This document shows, piece by piece, positions 46,236-58,800 of a stretch of DNA of 64,000 nt (position 1 is the stretch's first letter; every line of letters begins with the position of its first letter). The DNA is from Athripsodes cinereus (lineage: Eukaryota; Arthropoda; Insecta; Trichoptera; Leptoceridae), in contig OX388305.1 of NCBI GenBank assembly GCA_947579605.1, positions 32,625,542-32,689,541 of the forward strand, in the 5' to 3' direction. The notes beneath the pieces were generated by a model that worked only from the letters and a program-made list of their open reading frames with translations, had not been told where the DNA came from and searched no databases. Both the position numbers and the translations under genes were made by a program.

Positions 46236-48410
46236 TAATATATGAAATCTCCAGAAACAAAATAACACCACACAATACACGTCTTGTTCTACCTATTATT
46301 TATCAATACTACCTTTCTCTAGTAAATAGGTGTACAAGTTATCTAGTTTATTATTAATGTACATTTTAATTAATGTTCTAAAACAAACGTGCTTTATCAA
46401 TTAGGTTTATAATTGTGTCAAATGAAATAAATAATCTAAAACGTCTTTGAAATTCGTAGGATTTTCATTCCGCGGGGACAAACGACATGGATTAAATATG
46501 AAATACCTATTATTATTCTTCATTTCACTAGAAATAATAATGTTTATTTACATAATTAATTGAGTAGGTAACATTTAAGTTCTAATTACTAATTTATATT
46601 TCTTATCAAACAAGATATCATCGTTATTTATCTAATCGATATCCTTCAATCCCTCACTGCCAACCCTTCCTATGACAGTACGTGTTCAATTAAGTAAAAG
46701 CTACCTATACATATTGTAGATAATAATATAACAGGCATTATACTCGTAGTATGACTTCAACAAACACTTTACTATTCCCAATTTGTTTAAATGTCGACGC
46801 TACGTTGCGGTGATCAGGTAATACAATACCTACATAATATATTGGATTAAAATTTTTAGCATTTTGTATCTTCTAATTAATAGAAAATTGTGGCTTACGA
46901 AAATAATTAATAATAATTATTCTATTCTATTATTCTCAAAACCATCCACTCGTTTGCGAGTGATTTAGAATGATAATTATGTCGCTATTGTGTATTAGAA
47001 AATTGTTTTAGAAAATCAATATTACAGGATCCATTACGATAACACAATAATAACATAATATGTATAGAAAAATAAATCATAATAGACCCGATTTAGTATT
47101 ACATGATAATCGTCATAAAATAACGTACCTAATAGACACTGCTGTCCCAAATAAACATAATATACAAACAACCGTCGCAGAAAAAATACGTTAATATACA
47201 GAACTAGCAGGAAATAAATGCATTTGGCATTCTAGGTCCGTTTATATGATACCTTTAGTCATGTCAGCTACAGGGGTAATTCCGAAATTTTTAATAAATA
47301 ATTTATAAAAATTAGATTAATCAGTTAATTTATACATAAAAATCTGTTATAATAAACACTTGTAATATTGTTGGAAAGTTTTTGAACACAGATATTTCAG
47401 GCACAATGCTGGTATTTTGAAACCGCGTTCTAAGCCTAATCCTTTGACATCCTGTTTATCTGGATAGGTGAATTTTTCCCGGGATTTGACTGTTAAGTTT
47501 TTGTGTGACCATGACTTATCATATGGAGACTTATCTGGTTGTATAATGCTGAGAAGTGTGAATGGAAATTCTGCCGCCGCGTAAAATAATATTAGTTTTA
47601 TTTTATTATATCCATAAAAAGAACAACGTAAAAAGAAACAGTCACCTTATGCAATGGCCCACTTTTATTTATGACAGCCATTTAGTGGGGAGAATTCCTA
47701 TTTGTTGGAAAATCTTTTCATCCTTAGAAGGATAAACGTTAAAAAATTGTTGTTATTTTCAAACTTGTGTATTGTTTGCTTTCCTTTGTATTGAGAATAT
47801 TTCAAGGAGCACGTTAAGAATAAAAATGTATTATCTTGATCCTGAAAAATTCAGTAATTTCTGCCGTGAGATAAAAATAAAATCTATTAGTGAAATCCTG
47901 TTAACATTCAATTTCATTTGGAAGAAGAAGGATCAAGGTGGAATAGAATATTAGCAGTATGTTACCTTACGTAATTAACTGAAAACACTGCGGATATTGC
48001 TATTGTAAAGTAGATGTACATATATGTAAGTAGATACATAAAGAATATAATATTATCAGGTAACATTTTATTTACAAATTGAAGGTATAGAATTACGTCA
48101 TTTGATTTATTTGCAATATTATAGTACGCGGTATGGAAAAAAGAATTATGATTTACGCAAAAAAAAAAAACTTTTCATGCATTAATTCGGCCGATCAAAA
48201 TTAATCTGATATGTGCCAAATACTCGTGCAGAAATAAACTTTTGGAATTTAAATTTCGAATGTTGTTATAACAGATCCCACTTCCGCCGCGATCACACAA
48301 TAAAATATAATGTAGACCTGTTACAAATATCGTAATACTGACTAAATATAAATGTTTTTTTTTTCATACTCGTACAAGTAGTTGATATGCTCGTACCTAC
48401 GGTTGGATCC
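46236..48410. other. AT-rich spacer, nothing recognised
   Basis: No supported gene. The 60-codon frame at 47772-47954 has no domain and no splice context. Confidence 0.3.
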
Positions 48411-48440
48411 AACAACTCACACAGATCGAGTTAGTTTTAC
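48411..48440 (-). repeat. Fragment of the SINE 3' region
   Basis: AACTCACACAGATCGAG followed by TTAGT matches the distal part of the SINE at 49831-50086. Only about 30 bases. Confidence 0.35.
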
Positions 48441-49830
48441 TTCTTTTCAATCTTTTTTAACTTCTTCTACGTCAAGAGTATATTGGTATTTTTTTTTTCA
48501 AATTATAATCAAAGCATTCGTTTACAGTTTGCGATAAAAAAACATTTTATTATTATTTTCTTTTGTTGTGGTGAAAATGTGTCACAAAAATAATTATGTC
48601 TTTCCAGTGTTATATTATTATTTCAACATTTAAAGTACTTATTATTTAATGAATTTACTAAAATGAAATACACACATCACGACAACAGAGGGTAGATACA
48701 TAAGAAGAAGGTACCTACATTCTATGTTCTTTCCCATCTAATCCCATTTCTGTAATTTTGCCTAGGGAATTATAACGCTATATGCGGTGTGGTACTTCTT
48801 ATACAAGGGTGTGTGGTGAATTCAACGTAATACGAACATTATAATCTTATATAGGGGTAGGTATTCATATTTTATAATATGTGAAGATAACAAATATTAG
48901 AACACAACGTATGTTGCCTATACTTACTCATTATTGTTTGTATCTGTAATCAAATATATTTATCTATGTACTCTGTACCGGCCGAATCAGCATACCCGGG
49001 GATAGGGGTGGATTTCTAGGATTTCAAAAAAAGTAAAAACATAGTGTATGGGAAAAGTATGGAAAATTGGTGTCAAAATGGAAAGCTGCCCCACGTAGAA
49101 ATTAGACTAAAATTGTGGTTCTACAATTCTTTAATAAAAGCGAGGATATCGTGAAAAAATTCAATTTTTATACCAATTAAAAAAGAAATAGACGAGTAAG
49201 GAAGGTTAGTAATTTGGTATGTTAATCGATTACTACAATATATTATATCAAATCCGTGATAACTCAGTCTACAAAAGCCACACGAGTGAAAGTCATAACA
49301 ATAAAAAGCTGCTCTCTTCTCTACAGAAAATCCTGGGTACCTACGCCCATACCTGTCCCCACTAAATATGACATCGAATAAATTGCCGAGTATTAATTTT
49401 GTCAAGTATCCTATCACAAGTGTTTGCATTTATTTCATAAGTGCATACGTAAAGAAGGAATGGTCATACCACTTTGCAAAATCTAGCAACCTTATTTTCT
49501 ATGTCTACAGATCAATGTGCTTTCATACGTATAAACTAAATGTCGTCATGAAAAGAAGATGATACATAAAATATTACAAACGGCACACTTTGTTTGTTCA
49601 ACTCAGTGGATCGTGCATAGTTCTTCAGGAGATAGCAGGAATGGTGTTTCGATGCATTCATAATATTGACTATTCGATATTTATTGACACGAGATGTCAT
49701 TTCAATTAAATAACGAATTCCATTTTTGTTGAACGACTTTCTAATACTTATATATTTATCGTAGAAAAAAAAGAAATAAAGAGATCAAACTCGAAAGATC
49801 ACTTTCAAAACTTAAACGTTACACGTTATA
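48441..49830. other. AT-rich spacer, nothing recognised
   Basis: The 102-codon minus-strand frame at 49121-49429 and the 64-codon plus-strand frame at 49368-49562 have no recognisable domain. Confidence 0.3.
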
Positions 49831-50086
49831 CAAATAACAATAATAATAACAATAACATGCATAGACGATTCACACAGATCGAGGTAGTCCCAAAGATTGA
49901 ATCTTGTGTAATGGGTACTAACGCGACGATACACGTATATACAATGCACAAAACACATAAATATGTAACACCTAGACCCAGGGTAATTTGAAAAATGTCA
50001 TTCTTTATTTTGCTTTGGCCGGGAATCGAACACGGGACCTCGTGACTCAAAGGCAAGAGCATTACCTCTGCGCCACACCGGCCGAC
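49831..50086 (-). mobile_element. tRNA-derived SINE, best copy
   Basis: On the minus strand it begins GTCGGCCGGTGTGGCGCAGA (head with A-box-like TGGCGCAGAGG), then a B-box-like GGTCCCGTGTTCGATTCC, then a unique body and an (AAT/AAC)-rich tail at 49831-49857. The internal RNA polymerase III promoter boxes and repeated copies (27054, 31803, 35610) define the family. No coding. Confidence 0.85.
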
Positions 50087-50185
50087 ATATCGAAGGTTTT
50101 AGTAAAGCGTTTCACAATCATTTTGCACGAGTAAAAATGTGTTTTGTTTTATCACAGAATATGTAATTTATCTATCTATCTATAC

Positions 50186-50619
50186 CAGCGATGCATAAAC
50201 CACGGCCCGCGGGTCGCATGCGGCCCTCGGTCGGTAAATCTGCGGCCCGCCAGCGAATTAGACAATATAAAAAAAAATTGTCAATACCAGTAATAGTAAA
50301 TATTCATAACAAAACTGAGGAGTTTTTGAAATATTTCAAATTCCTATACCATTTTGAAAATTCAACCACAGGTAGGTACCTACTGCGAGAAAATATTCTT
50401 TAAGAAAACCGAGGTGTTTTTGAAATATTTCAAATTCCTATACAGTAGTACTATACCATTTTGAAAATTCGGTGACGGGTGGGGGGGGGGGGTAGAAATT
50501 TTAATGTTTGTGCATTTCTGGAAATTTGAATTTTTAGTGTAAATTTTCTTATAGCGGCCCGTCATTAGCTCATAATCTTCCCGAGTGGCCCCTGTTCTCT
50601 ATAAATCTGTGCATCCCTG
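50186..50619. mobile_element. hAT-type MITE, second family
   Basis: Ends CAGCGATGCATAAACCACGG and, inverted from the right, CAGGGATGCACAGATTTATA, between identical 8-base duplications ATCTATAC (50178-50185 and 50620-50627). The interior carries TTTTGAAATATTTCAAATTC twice and a run of 12 G at 50481-50492 that could form a quadruplex. No transposase. Confidence 0.88.
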
Positions 50620-50626
50620 ATCTATA

Positions 50627-50765
50627 CCATCACGGCATATCTCACAAGTGGGTTAGCCAGCAGACCAGCTGCATATGATAAACATGCATGCTGTCCTCTT
50701 CGTGCCAATATACAATCAAGACATTCAGGATGGGTGGCAAACCTCAACGCTGAATTTAAGATGTA
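50627..50765 (+). repeat. Interspersed repeat of unknown class
   Basis: CATCACGGCATATCTCACAA, AAACATGCATGCTGTCCTCT and AATCAAGACATTCAGGATGG, shared with 63785-63902, inverted at 18440-18541 and partly near 6555. Confidence 0.55.
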
Positions 50766-50956
50766 AAATGTCTTAATTTTTTCGAACACCTGGTTTTTAC
50801 CGGACACTCGAAAACTTACGAGAAAGAGTAGGACACCAATTCTTTGCCGGATGTTCCACGGGATATGTAATTTAACAATAAGTTTTTGTGAAATTAATGT
50901 TATTTATGAGAATGTAGAGCACAAAATCTAATCACTATTTTTATTTTTATTTTCAG

Positions 50957-51330
50957 GATTACTGAACACTTAGTGATGAAATATCCAAGGATTGACTTTA
51001 TTGTATGGTAAGTTTTCTATATGGTTACTATGTAATGTAGACAATAGCAATGAAACACTCAATCCATAATAATAATAATGAATAATAATAATAAATATCG
51101 GAGGGGCACAGTTTTATTTTATGGGATTGACGAAAATATAAATGTACCTATATAAAATTTTCGGTTTTCGTATTTCGACTAATATTATAATAATATAAAT
51201 TTATTTTAGGAATCTATCTCACTGCCAAATGCACCATATTTGGCAAAAGGTCACACAAGTGTACAACTGTATTCATAACGAAATACATATTTATGTATAT
51301 TACGTTCTCATACATATACTCGGAATGTAA
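50957..51330 (+). CDS. Exon-like segments of an unidentified gene
   Basis: Segment 1 (50957-51007, 51 bases) lies between a strong acceptor (TTTTTATTTTTATTTTCAG) and a perfect donor (GTAAGT). Only one frame is open, phase 2 at both ends, giving ITEHLVMKYPRIDFIV. Segment 2 begins at 51210 after AAATTTATTTTAG and continues in the same phase as W, then NLSHCQMHHIWQKVTQVYN, and stops at TAA 51328-51330. The 202-base intron is of usual insect size. I do not recognise the protein and found no upstream exon with a matching phase nearby. It may be the 3' end of a gene with large introns, or a chance arrangement. Confidence 0.3.
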
Positions 51331-51412
51331 TACCAAATCTGATTCACTTATTCTTCTTCGCCCTCCGCCTAATTCATTTATTCTGATTCATTTATTAAGT
51401 TTACTTATTTAA

Positions 51413-51470
51413 CACGAGACTTGTCTGTAAAAGGAGGATGTTTCGATTTAAGTTTTAATGAAACAGTGCA
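51413..51470 (+). repeat. Fragment of a LINE 3' UTR
   Basis: ACACGAGACTTGTCTGTAAA and GGAGGATGTTTCGATTTAAG match the 3' UTR of the LINE at 12690-13405. Confidence 0.6.
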
Positions 51471-51519
51471 TACTCAGAACAATATCTACACATGAAGCTG
51501 TCATCGGACATAAACACTA

Positions 51520-51625
51520 GATAACTTTTTTAAGATGCGCCGTTTTGTGGAAAAATCACCGCAAGGGCCCATTCAACAATCATAATACCCTCTGAACAAT
51601 AGAGTTTTTAACCTCATATCTGCAT
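51520..51625 (-). repeat. GGCGC-containing interspersed repeat
   Basis: Inverse of 24965-25062: ATGCGCCGTTTTGTGG, CACCGCAAGGGCCCATTCAA and TGAACAATAGAG. Confidence 0.5.
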
Positions 51626-51855
51626 ATCTTAAAATATCGGAGCCTTCGGCAAGTCACCCGGTATCTTAATTAGACAAAGCACTCCTCGCGACAAGGTTAG
51701 GGATGCTGGTTTAAACTCCGTCGGGGCACTACCGAATAACGTGACGTTGTCTATTCTGTGCCTTATATATGGCAGTTTTAATAAAATTACTATTATCATT
51801 ATTTTTGAATGATAAAAGACGTTTTAACATTCAAATCATAGATAATATAAAATAC

Positions 51856-51923
51856 TTATTTTTAGTATTTCCACAGTGATTGATCGCGAGCCGGCTTTCA
51901 AGGGCTTCAGCCCTCATAGTCAG
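51856..51923 (-). ncRNA. Hammerhead-like motif, second family, single arm
   Basis: On the minus strand 51886-51923 reads CUGACUA, then a stem II with GAGGGC and GCCCUU around UGAA, then GAAA, GCCGGC and UC. Compared with 16333-16370 one stem II pair has changed from A-U to G-C on both sides. One core base (G8) is mutated to U. The flank 51856-51881 aligns with the hypermutated copy at 43455. Confidence 0.4.
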
Positions 51924-53559
51924 ACTAACGTGCATACTCACCCACGAAGTGCCCGCCACAGTTGTGATGTATAATATAATTCAAAATAATCGAAGTTAAG
52001 ATTCGTTCACCTTAACTTATAAATCTTAAAAAAAATGTCTATAGTAATGCAACATGAATTTAAACGTAAGAACAATAACGAGTCGTCTTTTCAAGAGTTA
52101 TTTTCATCCGCAATGCAAATAATTGAACGCTTTATAATACATGTAGGTAGAGACTTATAATTATCTTCTAGTTGAACATCTTCCAGTCAAATGCAAATGA
52201 ATTTATCAATAAGCCACAGTGATCTTTCGTTTCGATGCAAATGAATTCATCGATGAGGTACGGTGATTCTTCATCTTGATGAAACCTCTTGAATATAATA
52301 TTTTTAACTCATTTTATGAGAAATTATTATTAATTGACTGTGAACAACTTGCTTTTTAATTAAATTTTCCAGTTCGCTTCTCCCTTTCTCCCGTTAATAA
52401 AATATCAACGTAACGAGAAATACAACGAAGTCGATCTTTGATAGAAATCTAATTATAGTTTATGAAAATACAGTTGTTTCTTTTTATGAAGTCATAAACA
52501 AAACGATATTTCAAAATAATGTTTTCATTTCTACACTGGCAAGGCCTTTCTTCGTGCTTTTAAATTTACATTTTATGGTAAAAAAAAATGCTAGCCGTTC
52601 CTGTGTTTACTTGAAATACCGTTGATTGGGCTTGTGAAATGAGTTCGCGTTGTTTAAAAAAACTTCGTTTATTTTTGTCATTACATCGATATTACAAAAA
52701 TACCCACTTTCCTTTGTTAACTTTTTTCAACAACAATATGCACACATTTATTTTCCTCAAGGGGTGATAATAAAAGTTTAGATATCATCATACATAATAG
52801 TTAAATTAAAAGTAAACAAAATTATTTTAAAATAAATTGGAGTTTAATTATGTAAATGTTGACCTAAAAAAAATGAGTGTATGTGTGTGTGTTTGTTGTA
52901 TAATTTTCATTAACCCTTATTTTAAATGCAAACGTTACATATTATGGTGTTCACATTATTGTACAAAGGAAGTATTGTGTGTCTATTGGCTACAGCTTTA
53001 ATCTAAGCAATTCCTTTACTATGGTAATAAACAAATAGCGAATCATGCGAATAATTAATAAAGTTCTATAGTATTACAATACATAAAAATCGATTTTAAT
53101 TAACTTAAAATTCACTGTGTGTTTATTACTTTTGATGTGAAAACTTAATATCAAGGAATAATATTGCAACTCACGCAATAGAAACACGAAATAACTTTAA
53201 TGGTGCTCATGCTTTTGATTACAGTGATAATTAACTATATCTTGCTCAAAATATTTTACATAATTTGTAATAATCTCAAGTATTTTTAAATGTCAATAAG
53301 TACATATTATTGTTAAATTTAATTATATTGTAACTTAATAATTCTGTAATTATATTACCTTAACAATCTTAAAAAATACTTACTATAACATTAATTAAGC
53401 ATACATTTTCAAGTCACGCTTTGTTGTTTGAGTTAAATCAACACTGTATTAAGTTTCGCTGAGAGAATAATTATGTAAGTAGAAATACGTATATTTATAT
53501 TTAACGTGTTTGAAAATATTTTTTGTTTCGACTTTGATCGTACCTGAGTAGATACAGGG
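51924..53559. other. AT-rich spacer
   Basis: Only a short GT-rich stretch at about 52875-52895. No gene or repeat recognised. Confidence 0.35.
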
Positions 53560-53720
53560 ATAGGTTTTGAAGGTGTGTTTGCGTGGCTCGTGCGTTTTGA
53601 AGCGGCACTGCAACACAAAGTTCGACCTTGTCACGACGCCCTGTACAGGATACAGCAACCGAGCGTCGTTGCGTGATCGAGATTTGTATAGCAGTGGAGC
53701 TTTGCGGTGCGCGAGCCACA
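53560..53720. other. Isolated CpG-containing GC-rich patch
   Basis: About 160 bases much richer in GC and CpG than the surroundings, open in more than one frame on each strand. On the plus strand one frame reads FAWLVRFEAALQHKVRPCHD then ALYRIQQPSVVA and a stop. It could be an exon or 5' UTR/promoter of an unseen gene, or a piece of a mobile element. No decision is possible from sequence alone. Confidence 0.25.
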
Positions 53721-54145
53721 AAAAAACACCAAAATAGGTAGTGTAACAGAAGTTTTCAGTAGTAGCCTTTTCATACTTATTCAAGATGATAGATTTATAC
53801 AAGAGATTTTTTTGTTGTAAATGCTCACTATTAAACAGAAAATAATCGTAATGAAGTTTTCATATTCATTTATTCACAGAAATATTTGTAATAATATGCG
53901 ATGTAATATAACCAATTTGTTGGTTTTATTTTAGTTTTTTTAGTTTGGTGATTAACAATGTCTTGTTGTTCCCCCACTAGATACTATGTGCCTGTATTGG
54001 GGATTAGAACAAAATATCACAAAAACTTTTAAAAACACATAGTAACATTCAAACAAAACAAGAACACTCACAACTCTACACCAACAAAGAAAACATTTCA
54101 ATACATTTTTCTATACCATCATCTATCAAGAAACCCATGACCAAC
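53721..54145. other. AT-rich spacer
   Basis: Nothing recognised. Confidence 0.3.
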
Positions 54146-54405
54146 TCTGTACCTGAGAGCCATTAGGACTCAAGTGCGTTTTTGAGAAAAATGGCAAATT
54201 TACACATAAAGCTAAAATAACACAACAGTCGTGAGTCTTAAGTACAGAAATGCTTAGGGTCTATACTTCAGGGTCTACGTAATAAGCTGTATATACATAC
54301 TATATACAGCTTATTACTAGTAAAATGTTGAGATTTTTTCAATTGAAAAATTGAATTTGTAAATGGCATTTTAGCACTTAAGACTAAATGGCTCTCAGGT
54401 ACAGA
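54146..54405. mobile_element. Fold-back MITE with inner palindrome
   Basis: The ends are TCTGTACCTGAGAGCCATT and its complement, continuing for about 55 bases with gaps. Near the middle, 54281-54315 is a perfect palindrome: AATAAGCTGTATATA and its complement around a 5-base loop. No coding. Confidence 0.65.
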
Positions 54406-55249
54406 ACTTATTAAAACATTTTGATTAAAGTTGTGCCCCTTATTTCTCATGTTATACAAGCTAGGCGCCCAGAACATGCAATATTATTGTGTTGGGCTAA
54501 CTGACAAAATATTTACTTTTCATTTTGTTTTTTGGCTTTTTCATAATATAGGTAGTTCAAAATAGCATAAATTATATTTTACATTAAAACAACGCGTGTA
54601 GTTAATTACTTTCATGAAATGAAAATAATATTTCATCATTACGTACATGTTACACTAACTATCATACTTATTATTATTTACAATAATAATGTGCAGTAAT
54701 TTATCACACATGGTTACTACTATGGACGCTTTTCATATTCCAATCATACTCCCCTAGTTTACGGCACGTACTTAGATACGTGAATGCTGATGTATGTGAT
54801 GGGAACCACATTAATAGTATCTAGTATTATCTTTACTTCCTGTGCGGACGACAGTTAAAACGTTATGCTTGATTTGCTTCGTTCTTTCCTCTATATAATA
54901 ATATTGTCATTTATGCTTATGTAAATTAATTACCATAATGTTGAAATCGCATATAAAGAAAAGATGAAGAGATAGAAACGTTTCATCTATGCACGATAGA
55001 TGATTGACTCACGGTATGTATTTTAAATTCTGAATTAATCCCGATTAATCTGAATCCGCTATTTGTCAGGATTATTTAACACACGTCGAAAATATGTACC
55101 TACTTATGCTTAAAATAATATTACAAAATAAAAAAAATTGTTGTGTGAATCTATTTTTTTAAAAAATAGGGATTTATAATAAAGTATAGAAGATAAAAAA
55201 TGATTAACGCGATATAATTATTTATCTCATTTAATAATTAAGTATTAAA
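54406..55249. other. AT-rich spacer
   Basis: Nothing recognised between the MITE and the 3' end of the large LINE. Confidence 0.35.
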
Positions 55250-55825
55250 AATACATAAATTTGTTTTGTTTAATCTTGAGTTGGGTCAAAAATACATTGA
55301 AGGACCCACCGACCACCCGGATAGCGCAGAAGTCTGAGGACTTCCATTTATCCGAAATTCTACACTTAACAAATCTTGTCCACAACGGAGGCGCCATAGT
55401 GGGCAGCCTGAAGGGCTGGCCGGCCAAAACCTCCGTGTGAAATCTTTTGACTAAACTCCTTCGATGTACCTCTATACGAGAGAAGCAAACAACATATATG
55501 AAACAAAACAAAATAAAAGTATACAAAAACATTCTTAGCCAATTTTACAAACCATACAATAACAATTAAACAGAAATAAAATAAAATAAGAAAAACAAAT
55601 TTATATACATATTTGAGCACAAGGCTGAATTGAGGTGTCCAGAAACTTTTCCAGGTTTTTAGGTCGGCGAGCACGCGAGTCGCCGATACCGTCAACGCTG
55701 CAGAGACGCTTCCCTCCCTAGGGGACATCCCACCCAGACCTAAGACTCTCCACCAAGGGAGACAGGACAGCACAAAAACAAATAAACGAGTTCGTTCGCG
55801 ACAACCATGATCACACTAGACCAAA

Positions 55826-58800
55826 TCAACCACGTAGCTCTCCAGGTGAGCCCGGCTCACGTAAGAGATCCCATCGAGTTACCCAGACATCTGCAAACTT
55901 CAAGAAGGCCCTGAAGTTCCCTGGACAAATCATCAGTTCTCCAGACCAAATGGGTCTGGGGGTGTCATCACTCATACTATCAATCATTACGTCTCTAGCA
56001 TCCGTCATCATTGGGCACTCCCACAGGATATGCCTAGCAGACTGAGTTCCCGTCCCACAAGCACACCACGGATCATTCACCAGTCCAAGCTCAAAGAGCT
56101 TGGCTTTAAATTCCCCATGGCCTGTTACCAACTGAACGGCAAAGTGATTGAAGGACAGGAAGCCCCTTTTAATCCTCTCTCTTACATCCGGGAGAAAACT
56201 GTAGACAAGTCTAGCAGTTCTCCCCCGGTCCCATCTTTCTTGCCACACTTCAAATGTTCTGTCTCTGATTCGGCTGAATGCCCTACTAATCCCCCCATTC
56301 CCGGGTTCCGCTTGAACAGAAATTCCGAGATGTTCAACTCTACCGTCCGCCTTGATCTTACGCCTGGCTACACTATCTAGGACTTCCAAATCGGCAGGCA
56401 ACACTCCAGCGATGACAGGAAGACCATCGCTGGCGGCAGTACGATACGCACCTGTAACGGCGAGCAGCGGGAGTCTTTGTCCCCTCAAGACTGCCGCGGA
56501 CACAGAGCCCACCGAGAGTCTGTGAGACCAAACACGTGCAGCATAAGTGACTTGCGCCACGTATGTGGCCCGATATATGGTCCTCACAGTTCCCGACCTC
56601 AGGCCCCATGTTCCACGGCTAAGTCTGCGTAAAGTGAAGAAAAGCACCTTCGCTCTCTCAGCAGTCGCTCTCACGTGAGGGAGAAAGGAGAGGCCCCTGT
56701 CCAGAACAACCCCCAGGTACCGGACTTCATCGACCACCCTCACGGGTGCCCCACTCATCCGGAGGACCGGGTTTCTGCCCCTTCCAAGAGTACCCTTCAA
56801 CCACATCGCAGAGGTCTTGCTTGGCGAGAAGACAAGCCTATTCACACTGCCCCACGTCAAGATGCGCTCGATCGCGGTTTTAAATTTGTCCTCGATCGCT
56901 CTCCTCGTGCTGCCCGACAGCACGAGAAGAGCATCGTCAGCATATGCAAAAACAGTGCAACCAGGCGGAAAATCCATTCTGAGAAGATCATCGAAAAGAA
57001 CGTTCCACAGGAACGGCCCCAGGACTGAGCCCTGAGGACAGCCCATGTCAACAGTCCTTTCTACCATGTGTCCCGCGTGAGTAATTACCACTGATCTATC
57101 CCCAAAATAGCTGCTAACGATGTTAAACAGCCAACGAGGACAACCCCGCATCTTCACTTTGGCCAATATAAGTGGCCACCATGCATTATCAAAGGCCCCA
57201 GCTATATCAAGGAAGACACCTAACACATTCTTCTCCTTACTATCATCCTTCCATTTCAAACAGGCATCAATGGCATGCTCTGTGGATAAGCCTCGGCTAA
57301 AGCCAAACTGTTTAGGATCCCCAGGCGCAAGGGCCCCAGCAAGCCGGTTCCTCACCAAGATCTCTAATATCTTGCCGAAAGAAGGCAGCAGGGTGATGGG
57401 TCTATACGCCTTGAGATCCGACAGAGGCTTATCATTACCCTTGGGGATTACCCTGAGCAAGCCTCTCTTCCAAACTCTCGGAAACACTCCCTGTCTTAGA
57501 CAAGTCTGGAAGAGTCCCAGCATTTCAAATGGGGAAATCCTCCAGACCTGCTTCACAATCGCACCATTCACTCTGTCGATTCCAGGTGCCTTCCTTGGTC
57601 CTAATCCCTTGACGATTTCTCCCAATTCTTGATGTGTCACATCGTCAATCTCGATTACTGACTCATCGGGGGGGCAGCGTGACTGAAAACGCAGCGCCGT
57701 ATGGAACGGTGTGTCCCTCGACATTGAGTCAAGAGGCACTAAACCATCCAGCAGCGCCCTGAGTGTGCCGTCAATACACACTGTTTCACTATCGCCAGAA
57801 ACAATACTAGTAAGATAGTGATCAGCTGACCTCTTAGTCTTTACCGCAGTTCGAGTCACAGACCAAGGGTCGGCGTTTCCCATTTCTGTAATCCACTCCT
57901 TCCAGGCCGAGGTCTTTGCATGCCTTATGGCCATTTTGAAAGAGCCCCTCGCTCGCTGGAGCCGCTCAAAGAGTTGCTTACCAGCTGGAGAGTCCCGCAA
58001 CACGCTGCCACTTCTCACGGGGCAGAAGGCCCGTTCGGCGGACTTAAATTGTCGTCTTAAGGCCGTGAGTTCCGGAGTCCACCAATTGGTGGAACGACGT
58101 CCCCCAGGCCTACATCTACCCAGCGCTACTGTCGCCGCTGAGACGACCGCTGAATTAAATTTTTCCCCAGCTACTTCAGCTCCATCAGACAGCCATACAT
58201 CAAAATCTTTCAATTCTTCTTTCAAGCAAATCGCAAAAGAATTCCAGTTAGCATTCGAACGCTTGAAACTCCACAAGCCGTATGGTTCGACTTCCAACGA
58301 GCCTCCGACAGACCAAGTGATCAGCCGATGGTCGCTGACAACCTCCCCAACGTGGACCCTCCAATTGGAGAGATCCGTAAGCAAATCATCGGTGCATAGG
58401 GTGAGATCAATCCAACTCTCCCCCATTGGCCCAGCAAACGTGGCCGGTTGACCAGCAACATTGAGAATACTGAGACCTGTGGAAGATATAAAATCCTCCA
58501 CAGGCCCACCACTCCCAGTGCGGTCCGAGCCAGGTCTGTCGTGCCAGAGAGGCGAGCGCGCATTAAAATCACCAGCCACCAAGACAGACTTACCCTGCAA
58601 AGCGTCAAGGGCCCGTTTTAGGCCCCGGAGGTGAATCCCCACATCATCAGAGAACTTAAAGTACACAGATATCAAGAAAATCTCTCGTCCACCTATTCGG
58701 AGGCAAACGCAACATCGAAATTCATCCGAAAGTCCATCCAAAAGCAGCGGCTGAACCTTACTGGTGTCTATTAAGAAACCCGCCATGGGACGAGACCCCT

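Noticed and set aside
51650..51780. Possible tRNA-like SINE (GGTTTAAACTCC resembles a B-box)
   Set aside because: No A-box at the right distance and no second copy in the window.
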